Below the pieces are notes generated by a model, which saw only the letters and a program-made list of their open reading frames with translations, was not told where the DNA came from and did no database searches. Shown piece by piece: positions 45,025 through 52,589 of a stretch of 64,000 nucleotides of DNA. The stretch comes from Stenotrophomonas sp. NA06056 (GTDB lineage: Bacteria > Pseudomonadota > Gammaproteobacteria > Xanthomonadales > Xanthomonadaceae). Each line of letters opens with the position of its first letter. Position 1 is the first letter of the stretch. Both the position numbers and the translations under genes were made by a program. The stretch spans positions 4,081,501-4,145,500 of the forward strand of contig NZ_CP054931.1 of the NCBI RefSeq assembly GCF_013364355.1. Direction: 5' to 3'.

Positions 45025-45876
45025 ATGACTGACAACAGCAACTGGTACATCGAACACTTCGAGCGCACCGGCTCGGCCATCGGCTACCGCATCACCGGCA
45101 AGCTGGACGAAGTGCAGTCGCCGTTCCAGAAGATCGAGATCTTCCAGACCACCGACTGGGGCAACCTGATGACCATCGACGGGGCCATCATGCTGACCAG
45201 CAAGGACAACTTCTTCTACCACGAGATGATCAGCCACCCGGTGCTGTTCACCCACGCCGCGCCCAAGCGCGTGGTGATCATCGGCGGCGGCGACTGCGGC
45301 ACCCTGCGCGAAGTGCTCAAGCACAAGGGCGTGGAGAGCGTGACCCAGTGCGACATCGACGAGCAGGTCACCGTGATGGCGCGCAAGCACTTCCCGGAAC
45401 TGTGCGATGCCAACAACGACCCGCGCGCCGAGCTGATGTTCGATGACGGCGTGGCCTACATGGCCAACTGCCCGGCCGGCAGCGTGGACGTGGTGATCGT
45501 CGATTCGACCGATCCGGTCGGCCCGGGCGAAGGCCTGTTCAACAAGGCGTTCTACGAGAGCTGCTTCAAGGCCCTGAAGGACGACGGCATCCTGGTGCAG
45601 CAGTCCGAGTCGCCGCTGATGCAGCTGGAGCTGATCAACGAAATGCGTACCGAGATGGGCAAGGCCGGCTTCGGCTCGTTCAAGACCCTGCCGTTCCCGC
45701 AGCCGTGCTACCCCACCGGCTGGTGGAGCGTGACCCTGGCGCGCAAGGGCGACAGCAGCTTCGACTTCCGCCAGGCCGATTCGGCCGCCAAGACCTTCGA
45801 CACCCTGTACTACACCGCCGCGCTGCACACCGGCGTGCTGGTGACCCCGCCGTTCGTGAAGGCGGCGCTGAAGTAA
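45025..45876 (+). CDS. speE: Spermidine synthase
   Basis: SpeE transfers an aminopropyl group from decarboxylated S-adenosylmethionine to putrescine. The 283-residue product has YHEMISHPVLFTHAAPKRVV, VIIGGGDCGTLREVLKHKGV (SAM-type Rossmann loop), VIVDSTDPVGPGEGLFNKAF with the catalytic Asp, and FPQPCYPTGWWSVTLARKGD. The ATG at 45025 is the first in frame after an AGGA ribosome site. speA lies divergently upstream; together they cover the ends of the agmatine-to-spermidine route. Confidence 0.95.
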   Translation: MTDNSNWYIEHFERTGSAIGYRITGKLDEVQSPFQKIEIFQTTDWGNLMTIDGAIMLTSKDNFFYHEMISHPVLFTHAAPKRVVIIGGGDCGTLREVLKHKGVESVTQCDIDEQVTVMARKHFPELCDANNDPRAELMFDDGVAYMANCPAGSVDVVIVDSTDPVGPGEGLFNKAFYESCFKALKDDGILVQQSESPLMQLELINEMRTEMGKAGFGSFKTLPFPQPCYPTGWWSVTLARKGDSSFDFRQADSAAKTFDTLYYTAALHTGVLVTPPFVKAALK

Positions 45877-45878
45877 GG

Positions 45879-46059
45879 CGTGTCGACCAACGGTCGGCAC
45901 CTACCGGGGTTGAGGCGTGCCAACCAAGGTTGGCACCTACCAACAAAAAACCCGCGCTGGCGACAGCGCTGGTTTTTGCTTTCTGTAGAGCCGAGCCCAC
46001 GCTCGGCTGCTCTTCGGACAGGTTGCGGTAGACCAAGCCGAGCATAGGCTCGGCTCTAC
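45879..46059. repeat. Cluster of four GTAG-type palindromes
   Basis: Two inverted units (45879-45903, 45917-45940), then after the terminator a forward GTAGAGCCGAGCCCACGCTC (45985-46008) and an inverted unit ending in CTAC at 46059. Confidence 0.8.
45947..45977 (+). terminator. Terminator of speE
   Basis: AAAACCCGCGCTG-GCGA-CAGCGCTGGTTTTT hairpin with one mismatch and T-rich tail, between SMAG units 70 bases after the speE stop. The A-rich left arm makes it potentially bidirectional. Confidence 0.75.
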
Positions 46060-46091
46060 ACGCTACCCCGCCAAGTCCGGCGGCGGTTCGC

Positions 46092-47000
46092 TCAGAGCGC
46101 CCAGATACCGGCGATCACCGCCACCACCAGGCCCCACTTGATCAGCTGGTAGGCCACCACGCTGCGCTCGCGCAGTGCCTTGGCCTTCAGCCGCACCTTG
46201 TACACGCTGCCGAAGGCCTTGTTGACGCCACCGGTCGGGTCGCCCGGCAGGTTCGGCGATGCCCCACCGGCCAGCAGCGTGGACGCCACCAGGCGGTTGA
46301 ACAAGCCCGGCAGGCCGAAGCGCAGCGGGCGGGCGATATCGCAGAACAGGATCACCCGGTCATCGGGCGTCTCGTTGTGCGCATGGTGGATGTAGGTCTC
46401 GTCGAACATCATCCACTCGCCGTCGCGCCAGCTCTTCTTGATGCCGTCCACTTCGATGTAGCAGGCATCGTTGTTGGGCGTGGCCAGGCCCAGGTGCAGG
46501 CGCAGCGAACCGGCGAACGGATCGCGGTGCGGGCGCAGCTCGCTGCCCGACGGCAGCTGCGCGAACATCGCCGCGCGCACGTCCGGCAGCGATTCCAGCA
46601 GCGCGGTGGTCTTGGGGCACATCGCCTTGGCCGACGGGTGCGAGGGGCCGTACCACTTCAGGTAGAAGCGCTTCCAGCCGCGGCGGAAGAACGAATTGAA
46701 GCCGGCATCGTTGAACGTGCTGGAGGCCGCGATCGCCTGTGCATCGCGCAGTGCCAGCGCCTCGTCGCGGATCATCTGCCAGTTCTGCCGCAACGGCTCC
46801 AGCTGCGGGAATTCCTTGCCCGGGTCCAGGAACGGCGTGGTCGGCACCTTCGAGAACATATACATGACCACGTTGATCGGGGCCATGAAGCTGGAGTGGT
46901 CCAGCAGCTGGCGCGACCAGCGCGCACGGACCTTTCCACGGAAGTGGATGTACAGCACGCAGGACACAAAGAGCGCCGCAAGTACGATTTTGATGATCAA
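46092..47000 (-). CDS. lpxO: LpxO-type aspartyl/asparaginyl beta-hydroxylase (lipid A 2-hydroxylase)
   Basis: The 302-residue protein has an N-terminal membrane helix (IIKIVLAALFVSCVLYIHF), the family core SFMAPINVVMYMFSKVPTTP, the Fe(II)/2-oxoglutarate site LRPHRDPFAGSLRLHLGL (HxD) and DETYIHHAHNETPDDRVILF (second His and 2OG Arg), and a C-terminal membrane helix. LpxO hydroxylates a secondary acyl chain of lipid A. The start is the TTG at 47000 because GGAGG sits 8 bases upstream; the GTG at 47018 overlaps that ribosome site. Divergent from the hydrolase gene. Confidence 0.85.
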   Translation of the reverse strand: MIIKIVLAALFVSCVLYIHFRGKVRARWSRQLLDHSSFMAPINVVMYMFSKVPTTPFLDPGKEFPQLEPLRQNWQMIRDEALALRDAQAIAASSTFNDAGFNSFFRRGWKRFYLKWYGPSHPSAKAMCPKTTALLESLPDVRAAMFAQLPSGSELRPHRDPFAGSLRLHLGLATPNNDACYIEVDGIKKSWRDGEWMMFDETYIHHAHNETPDDRVILFCDIARPLRFGLPGLFNRLVASTLLAGGASPNLPGDPTGGVNKAFGSVYKVRLKAKALRERSVVAYQLIKWGLVVAVIAGIWAL

Positions 47001-47221
47001 AACACTTTCCTCCAGCACGCGCCGGACAGGGAAACAGGGCGATGCGGCCGCAGGGCCAGCATCAGTGGGGGAACGCGGCAGAAGACGGGGACGTGCCGGG
47101 TGGGTGCGGCCGCCGATGTCGCGATTAACAGCTTATGGTCGGCAGGCCGTGCGCCGGGGTCAAGCCGGGCGTGCGGGACAGTCAGTGCCGCGTTACTGAA
47201 CAGGTGGCCTACACTGCCTCG

Positions 47222-48172
47222 ATGCCGTTGCCCCAGACCGATCCCTACCCCGCCCTGAGCGCACGCTACGGCGACTTTTTCGCCCTGCCCGCACAGGCCG
47301 CGGCGCCACGCAGCGAGCTCTTTGGCTGGGGCGGCAGCCGGCTGCGAATGGACCGGCATGGACCCGCCGACGCCGGCCTGACCGTGCTGCTGGTGCATGG
47401 CGCCGGCGGCTACGGGCGGATGTTCGCGCCGCTGGCGGCAGAGCTGGCCGCGGCCGGGCACGAGGTGCTGGCGCCGGATCTGCCCGGCTATGGGCTCAGC
47501 CCCGCGCCCTGGCAGCAGGTGGACTACGGCAGCTGGAAACAGGCGCTGCTGGCGCTGATTCACGCCGAACACCAGCGGCGGCCGCGACCGTTCGTGCTGC
47601 TTGGCGCCAGCATCGGCGGCTACCTGGCCTATCTGGTGGCGGCCGAATCACCGTGGGTGCGTGGCCTGGCCGTCACGACCCTGGCCGACCCGCGCGATCC
47701 GGTGGTGCAGGCAGCGCTGGTCCGCCAGCCGTGGATGCGCGCCCTGCTGCCGGGGCTGCGCCCGCTCAGCCGACTGACCCGCGGCCTGCGCGTACCCGTG
47801 CGCTGGTTCACCCACATGCAACGGATGTCGCGCAATCCAGAACTGACCGCGCTGGTCTGCGCCGACCCGCTGGGGGGCGGCAACCGGGTGCCGTTGGGGC
47901 TGATGGCATCGCTGTTTGATACCACCCCGGCCATGGAGCCCGAACGCTTCACCCGCTGCCCGGTGCTGATGGTGCACCCCGCCTGCGACGACTGGACGCC
48001 GGTGGCGATCAGCGACCGCTTCTACCAGCGGCTGGCCGCGCCGAAGCAGCGGGTGCTGCTGGACGAATGTGGCCATTTCCCCATCGAGCAGCCGGGGCTG
48101 GACCAGCTGCGCGACGCACTGCTGCCGTTCGTTGCGCGCATTGCTGGGCTTGACGCTACGGCAAGTGGCTGA
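47222..48172 (+). CDS. Alpha/beta-fold hydrolase
   Basis: The 316-residue protein has LTVLLVHGAGGYGRMFAPLA with the HGxGG oxyanion loop, LAPDLPGYGLSPAP, nucleophile elbow LLGASIGGYLAYL (Ser in GASIG), an acidic residue in VLMVHPACDDWTPVAIS and the catalytic His in LLDECGHFPIEQPG. No signal peptide or clear lid assignment; the substrate is unknown. Single gene, divergent from lpxO. Confidence 0.85.
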   Translation: MPLPQTDPYPALSARYGDFFALPAQAAAPRSELFGWGGSRLRMDRHGPADAGLTVLLVHGAGGYGRMFAPLAAELAAAGHEVLAPDLPGYGLSPAPWQQVDYGSWKQALLALIHAEHQRRPRPFVLLGASIGGYLAYLVAAESPWVRGLAVTTLADPRDPVVQAALVRQPWMRALLPGLRPLSRLTRGLRVPVRWFTHMQRMSRNPELTALVCADPLGGGNRVPLGLMASLFDTTPAMEPERFTRCPVLMVHPACDDWTPVAISDRFYQRLAAPKQRVLLDECGHFPIEQPGLDQLRDALLPFVARIAGLDATASG

Positions 48173-48294
48173 TTTCAATGGCTCCGCACGGAAGTGAGAC
48201 AGAATTGTCCGAATGTATGTGACGAACTGTTCCAGTCACGACACCGACATTTTTCCGACAAATCGTGGAATAGCGAACTCGCCGGTACTAAAAT

Positions 48295-48316
48295 TGGCTT
48301 AACGAAAGTTTAGCCA
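48295..48316. other. Hairpin in the AT-rich leader of the small kinase gene
   Basis: TGGCTTAA-CGAAAG-TTTAGCCA, one mismatch, 67 bases before the kinase start in an unusually AT-rich stretch (48180-48320) that probably also holds its promoter. Confidence 0.4.
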
Positions 48317-48382
48317 GTTTCCCCAGTCGTACCGGTTCGCTTGACGCTTCAGCGCCGCCCACCGGGTCGCCCGAGACCCCAG

Positions 48383-49042
48383 ATGATCCCTTCCATTACC
48401 CCCTCCCCGTCCTGCGGCGATGACGTCGTGGCGCCGCTGCTGCTCAAGCGCGGTGAACGCTTCCTCGCCCCCGATGTCTACCGCACCTGCCTGGACGGCC
48501 GTCCGGCGGTGGTGAAGGACTACTCCCGCTACCGCGGCACCCCGGTGTCGCCGATCGCCCGGCTGATGGTGCGCCGCGAGGCGCGCATGCTGGAGCGCCT
48601 GGGCGGCTGGAAGCACGCCCCGGCCCTGCTCGGCACCCTCGGTGGCCTGGCGCTGGGCATGGAATTCATCCCCGGCCAGACCCTGAGCACCGCGCAGGCG
48701 GTGGGCAATGAAGTGTTCGAGCAGCTGCAGCTCGCACTCAGCCGCCTGCATGCCGCCGGCATCACCCACAACGACCTGCACGGCACCAACGTGGTGGTCA
48801 GCGCCGGCGTGCCGGTGCTGCTGGACTTCACCTCGGCCTGGCGCGTACCGCGCTGGCTGCGCCGCAACCCGCTGAGCCGGCAGCTGAGCCGCAGCGACAT
48901 GAAGAACCTGCTGAAGATGCGCCAGCGCGTCACCGGCCAAGCGCCAAGTGCAGCGCAGGCCGCGCTGGTGGCCGACCCCGGTTGGGTAGCGGCCGTGCGC
49001 CAAGGCTGGAAGCGGTTCTACAAATGGGCCAAGAGGCGGTAG
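48383..49042 (+). CDS. RIO/LPS-kinase-like small protein kinase
   Basis: The 219-residue protein has a reduced kinase fold: AVVKDYSRYRGTPVSPIARL with the ATP lysine, LGMEFIPGQTLSTAQ hinge, HAAGITHNDLHGTNVVVSAG (HxDxxxxN catalytic loop) and VPVLLDFTSAW (DFT in place of DFG). This is the pattern of RIO and Kdo-kinase-like enzymes of lipopolysaccharide synthesis. The basic C-terminus (QGWKRFYKWAKRR) could contact membrane. The stop codon TAG is part of the GTAG head of a SMAG repeat. Confidence 0.8.
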   Translation: MIPSITPSPSCGDDVVAPLLLKRGERFLAPDVYRTCLDGRPAVVKDYSRYRGTPVSPIARLMVRREARMLERLGGWKHAPALLGTLGGLALGMEFIPGQTLSTAQAVGNEVFEQLQLALSRLHAAGITHNDLHGTNVVVSAGVPVLLDFTSAWRVPRWLRRNPLSRQLSRSDMKNLLKMRQRVTGQAPSAAQAALVADPGWVAAVRQGWKRFYKWAKRR

Positions 49043-49129
49043 AGGTCGAGCTTGCTCGACCGCTTTTCTGTAGAGCCGAGCCCACGCTCGGCTGCTCTTT
49101 GCATCAGCCGAGCGTGGGCTCGGCTCTAC
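49039..49129. repeat. Three GTAG-type palindromes; the last SMAG copies in the window
   Basis: Forward GTAGAGGTCGAGCTTGCTCG (49039-49061, overlapping the kinase stop), forward GTAGAGCCGAGCCCACGCTC (49070-49093) and inverted CAGCCGAGCGTGGGCTCGGC ending in CTAC at 49129. No further copy is seen to 64000. Confidence 0.8.
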
Positions 49130-49141
49130 AACAAAAACGAC

Positions 49142-49483
<342 letters not shown>

Positions 49484-49527
49484 CTATCTCCTGTATTCCG
49501 GCGTGGAGGATAGCGCCTGAACGCGGC

Positions 49528-49880
49528 CGGTGCGAAACCCGCAGCGCCTGTCCGGCAGCCCGGGGCCAGCAGTATCCTTACTGCCGAACAGCCGTGGCCG
49601 CGCCGGATGCGCAGCCCCCCCCCCACGGAGCACCCCATGATCGACCTGAACCAAATCGATGACCTCGCCCGTCGCCTCAGCGACCTGGTGCCGCCGGGCC
49701 TGCGCGAATCGCGCGAGGAACTACAGGCAACCTTCAAGAGCGCACTGCAGGCAGGGCTGGCCAAGCTGGACCTGGTGACGCGCGAGGAATTTGAAGTGCA
49801 GCGCGCGGTGTTGTTGAAGACCCGCGAGAAGCTGGATGCGCTGGAAACAGCGGTGCGCGAGCTGGAGCAGCGCCGCACGA
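49528..49880 (+). repeat. Direct repeat, left copy (ubiK and its upstream region)
   Basis: About 320-350 bases that recur at 50579-50927: upstream GCAGTATCCTTACTGCC, CCGTGGCCGCGCCGGATGCG and nearly the whole ubiK reading frame. Copies differ by a few substitutions and diverge in the last few codons. Confidence 0.85.
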
Positions 49881-49891
49881 ACGCGGAGTGA
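49637..49891 (+). CDS. ubiK: Ubiquinone biosynthesis accessory factor UbiK (BMFP domain), copy 1
   Basis: The 84-residue protein starts MIDLNQIDDLARRLSDLVPP and has the helical, heptad-rich BMFP/YqiC fold (ESREELQATFKSALQAGLAK then a C-terminal coiled coil). UbiK binds lipids and assists the aerobic ubiquinone-synthesis complex. CACGGAG precedes the ATG. It ends ELEQRRTNAE, unlike the second copy at 50687 (ELEGRSKAE); both frames are intact. Confidence 0.88.
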   Translation: MIDLNQIDDLARRLSDLVPPGLRESREELQATFKSALQAGLAKLDLVTREEFEVQRAVLLKTREKLDALETAVRELEQRRTNAE

Positions 49892-49935
49892 GCCCTCTGG
49901 GAGTGAGTCCTCTGCGTCTCCGGTAGCAAAACAAG

Positions 49936-49951
49936 GCCCGCATTTGCGGGC
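49936..49951 (+). terminator. Weak terminator-like hairpin after ubiK copy 1
   Basis: GCCCGCA-TT-TGCGGGC hairpin preceded by an A-rich stretch and followed by only GTTGCC, so termination would be weak. Confidence 0.4.
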
Positions 49952-50011
49952 GTTGCCATGTCATCCCCGGCGGACTCAGTCCAGGATGGTCAAAACGTAG
50001 TACCTACTGGC

Positions 50012-50440
50012 TTACTCGTGCAACCGGAACGACAGGACCTCCTCAATGTCGAAGACGACGAGGCCCTCTGGCTTCAGCCGTACCCGCCCAGATACCTCCA
50101 CGACGGCCGTGGTGTTGCACACCGCCGGAGCATCGCGCATCAAGCAGATGTGCTTCTGTTCCGCGTAGAACTGCTTGACCGATTCGGAAGACCCACGCCT
50201 GCCGATATCCAGGATGCACCCGCCCTTGCTGCGATGGGAACTGCGCAACATCTCGAAGTGGCGGTTATCGGTTATGTACGTTGCGGACAACACAACCTCC
50301 TCCCCATCGTGCTTGCCGGGGTTGCCCGCGATGGCGCACAGCAATTCGTCGCGGGGCTCTACCGCTGCCGTGATTGCGACACGATGCGTGCATGCAGACA
50401 GCAGCAGGGTCAGCGCGAACGCAGCACACGCTGGTTTCAT
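50012..50440 (-). CDS. Predicted lipoprotein between the two ubiK copies
   Basis: The 142-residue product has a lipoprotein signal (MKPACAAFALTLLLSACTHR, lipobox LLSAC). Its mature domain includes ELLCAIAGNPGKHDGEEVVL, GGCILDIGRRGSSE, KHICLMRDAPAVC and VVEVSGRVRLKPEGLVVFDI. The strand pattern resembles small OB-fold-like domains that follow a G-(K/E)-x-V-x-(L/V)-x-G rule; four cysteines in the mature part may form disulphides. The ATG at 50440 has AAGGA 9 bases upstream. It lies inside the segment bracketed by the duplicated ubiK repeat. Confidence 0.7.
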   Translation of the reverse strand: MKPACAAFALTLLLSACTHRVAITAAVEPRDELLCAIAGNPGKHDGEEVVLSATYITDNRHFEMLRSSHRSKGGCILDIGRRGSSESVKQFYAEQKHICLMRDAPAVCNTTAVVEVSGRVRLKPEGLVVFDIEEVLSFRLHE

Positions 50441-50578
50441 GGTCATCTGTCCTTCGTGGCCCTTTGCTGGCGTGCTTCCCAGCACCTAACGGAACCCTCA
50501 ACGCCTCTGGGCTGCGACCCCGCCGTTGCGGCGGCGTTCCGCTGTACCCGGCCCGGAGCATAACGCTGGGACGCCGCC

Positions 50579-50927
50579 GGCGTGAAATCACCCCGCCTGT
50601 GCGGGTATTCGGGCCGGCAGTATCCTTACTGCCGAACAGCCGTGGCCGCGCCGGATGCGCAGGCCCACCACCCCACGGAGCACCCCATGATCGACCTGAA
50701 CCAAATCGATGACCTCGCCCGTCGCCTCAGCGACCTGGTGCCGCCGGGCCTGCGCGAATCGCGCGAGGAACTGCAGGCCACCTTCAAGAGCGCGCTGCAG
50801 GCGGGGCTGGCCAAGCTGGACCTGGTGACGCGCGAAGAATTTGAAGTGCAGCGCGCGGTGTTGTTGAAGACCCGCGAGAAGCTGGATGCGCTGGAAACGG
50901 CGGTGCGCGAGCTGGAAGGCCGCAGCA
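50579..50927 (+). repeat. Direct repeat, right copy (ubiK and its upstream region)
   Basis: Second copy of the segment at 49528-49880. Here the upstream palindrome is perfect, GGCAGTA-TCCT-TACTGCC; the left copy has one mismatch. Confidence 0.85.
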
Positions 50928-50938
50928 AGGCAGAATGA
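50687..50938 (+). CDS. ubiK: Ubiquinone biosynthesis accessory factor UbiK, copy 2
   Basis: The 83-residue product is identical to copy 1 over its first 76 residues and differs only in the last few (ELEGRSKAE). It has the same CACGGAG ribosome site and the same leader. The terminator hairpin right after its stop suggests this is the ancestral copy with its native 3' end, but that is inference. Two UbiK genes are not expected, so a recent tandem duplication is likely. Confidence 0.88.
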   Translation: MIDLNQIDDLARRLSDLVPPGLRESREELQATFKSALQAGLAKLDLVTREEFEVQRAVLLKTREKLDALETAVRELEGRSKAE

Positions 50939-50942
50939 AAAA

Positions 50943-50961
50943 GGAGGCGCACCGCGCCTCC
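50943..50961 (+). terminator. Terminator-like hairpin after ubiK copy 2
   Basis: GGAGGCGC-ACC-GCGCCTCC preceded by GAAAAA and followed by CGTTT, 5 bases after the stop. Confidence 0.6.
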
Positions 50962-51062
50962 CGTTTACAGAGTATTTCCCTGATGGGGCCTTGCCGCAAG
51001 GCCCGCCCGGCGCCCTAGACTCGCCGGCCTGTCGATCCGGCAGGACAGTAGGGGTAGCGCCA

Positions 51063-51497
51063 ATGGCGCAGGACACCGAATGGACACCCGTTTCGCATGA
51101 CACCTGCGACCAGGTTGCCGCGCCGTTCTATCACGGCACCCGCGCTGATCTCGCGGTGGGCGAATTGCTGAGCGCGGGGTTCCGGTCCAACTATCGCGAC
51201 AGCGTGGTGATGAACCACATCTATTTCACGACGATTGCCAAGGGCGCCGGGCTGGCTGCGGAGATGGCCAAGGGTGAGGGTCGGCCGCGTGTGTATGTGG
51301 TGGAGCCGACCGGGCCGTTTGAAGACGATCCGAACGTGACCAACAAAAAGTTTCCTGGGAATCCGACGCGATCGTATCGGAGTGTGGAGCCGTTGCGGGT
51401 TGTTGGCGAAATTACGGAGTGGGAGGCTTACGACGCGGAGTTCGTTCGGCAGTTGAGGGAATTTGTTGCTTCGGGGAGTGGGGAGATCATCAACTGA
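51063..51497 (+). CDS. arr: Rifamycin NAD+ ADP-ribosyltransferase (Arr)
   Basis: Arr inactivates rifamycins by ADP-ribosylating the C23 hydroxyl. The 144-residue product (normal length about 140) has AAPFYHGTRADLAVGELLSA with the NAD-binding His24, DSVVMNHIYFTTIAKGAGLA with Tyr54, and VYVVEPTGPFEDDPNVTNKK with Asp88/89, then FPGNPTRSYRSVEPLRVVGE. The three catalytic positions are intact. Codon use in the last 50 codons has more A/T at third positions than the core genes. It is a single gene, apparently chromosomal, in the SMAG-free right part. Confidence 0.9.
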   Translation: MAQDTEWTPVSHDTCDQVAAPFYHGTRADLAVGELLSAGFRSNYRDSVVMNHIYFTTIAKGAGLAAEMAKGEGRPRVYVVEPTGPFEDDPNVTNKKFPGNPTRSYRSVEPLRVVGEITEWEAYDAEFVRQLREFVASGSGEIIN

Positions 51498-51501
51498 TGA
51501 G

Positions 51502-51936
51502 CTATTGACGTTGGGCGTTGCGCACGTCTTCCCCGGCATCATAGATGTCCAGCCCTAGCTCAATCCCGCGCTGCCCCAAGGCGAGCAAAACACGAGGCGA
51601 GAGCGATACACCATCATTGCTGCTGCCCATGAAAAGACCGCAGAACAGGTCAGGCCGGAACCGTGCAAGTGACGCCCATATGGCGAGATCTCCGGTGAGT
51701 TGATCGAGGATCTCGAAGATCTGAGCTTCCAGATCCTCAGGCTCACGACGCTCCGCATCAAGTCGCCAGCTTCCGGTCCTGGCGACACGCACGGCGCCGG
51801 ATTGGCTGCCCTTCAGTTCCTGGCCCTTGTGATGCGAAGCGGTTGGAGTCGCGCCGAGCAAGGCACTGACTTCGTCTGGCAGGAGGTCGTCCCCGAAGAA
51901 GCGGAGGGTTACCTGGGAATGATCGAATGCTGCCAT
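51502..51936 (-). CDS. DUF4279 domain protein
   Basis: The 144-residue protein starts MAAFDHSQVTLRFFGDDLLP and has DEVSALLGATPTASHHKGQE and GSWRLDAERREPEDLEAQIF, the DUF4279 core. It continues through a helical middle and RGIELGLDIYDAGEDVRNAQ. DUF4279 proteins are small and found near toxins and other accessory genes, with no established activity. It is convergent with arr, 4 bases between stops. Confidence 0.75.
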   Translation of the reverse strand: MAAFDHSQVTLRFFGDDLLPDEVSALLGATPTASHHKGQELKGSQSGAVRVARTGSWRLDAERREPEDLEAQIFEILDQLTGDLAIWASLARFRPDLFCGLFMGSSNDGVSLSPRVLLALGQRGIELGLDIYDAGEDVRNAQRQ

Positions 51937-51987
51937 TTGACCTCAGTTTCGCCTATGGGAATCCCTTTCATTCTGCAAGCCTCTTCG

Positions 51988-52015
51988 ATGTCAGCTAACG
52001 GCCAAAAGCGGTCAT
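51988..52015. repeat. Short palindromic motif related to 56240-56267
   Basis: ATGTCAGCTAACGGCC...AGCGGTCAT, an imperfect inverted repeat sharing the GTC-GCT-CG-CC-AGCGG-CA framework with the perfect copy near 56240. Confidence 0.5.
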
Positions 52016-52107
52016 CGCGCCACCGCCCCCGTGCGAAGCTACGTCCTGCATTGTATTGCCCACGGCCGACCAACCGAGCCCATTCGCAGCCGCAAGCCAG
52101 TCTCACA

Positions 52108-52578
52108 TCAGACCAACCCGAGTACGCGCGGGCTCCCGGTACGCCAGACGTTGTCTACAGTCACCTGCTCGATCACCCACACATCGCCCCTCCGGGAAAG
52201 CGCAACGTCGTAGCGATTCTTCATCAGGTAGTGGCTGCCTGGGTCGTCGCGGGATACATGCTGGGCCTCCACCAGCATGTCTACGCTGGCACCGTCCCCA
52301 TCAATCATCACGCGAGGGTTGCTGATGGAGTGGGTTGTATCAACCTGGCTGAGCGAGCTCGCCAGTGCTTCAACGATGATGTCCCGGCCTTGCAGGACCG
52401 GGTACTCGAACCCGGCTTTGGCGGCCGCTGGGCGGAAATCGGAGATCGCGTTCTCGGCGAACGCAGACGCGAGCAGAGCGCGATCGCGCAGGTCGATGCC
52501 TGCGGCAAAACGGTAGAGCGCTTCCAGAACGGATTGCTTGTCGCTGGCAAGGTGCTCGGTAGCGTTGGGAACTGACAT
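52108..52578 (-). CDS. SnoaL/NTF2-like protein
   Basis: The 156-residue protein has the NTF2-like cone fold pattern: VLEALYRFAAGIDLRDRALL then ASAFAENAISDFRP, RDIIVEALASSLSQVDTTHS (with His), DGASVDMLVEAQHVSRDDPG and RRGDVWVIEQVTVDNVWRTG. Such proteins are small-molecule isomerases, hydrolases or scaffolds; the substrate is unknown. It is the last gene of the minus-strand operon 55129-52108, 11 bases after the saccharopine-dehydrogenase-like gene. Confidence 0.8.
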   Translation of the reverse strand: MSVPNATEHLASDKQSVLEALYRFAAGIDLRDRALLASAFAENAISDFRPAAAKAGFEYPVLQGRDIIVEALASSLSQVDTTHSISNPRVMIDGDGASVDMLVEAQHVSRDDPGSHYLMKNRYDVALSRRGDVWVIEQVTVDNVWRTGSPRVLGLV

Positions 52579-52589
52579 TTCAAGACTCC

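Noticed and set aside
50478-50569. Integron attC-like hairpin (ACCTAAC...GGAAC...GTTCC...) upstream of the lipoprotein gene
   Set aside because: The outer core site at the far end reads GCATAACGC rather than the required complementary GTTRRRY, and there is no integrase or second cassette. It is at best a decayed site.
51909-52106. A 65-codon minus-strand frame reading through the GTCCGC-like motif
   Set aside because: It overlaps the DUF4279 start and its sequence is what the short repeat would give in translation; no ribosome site.
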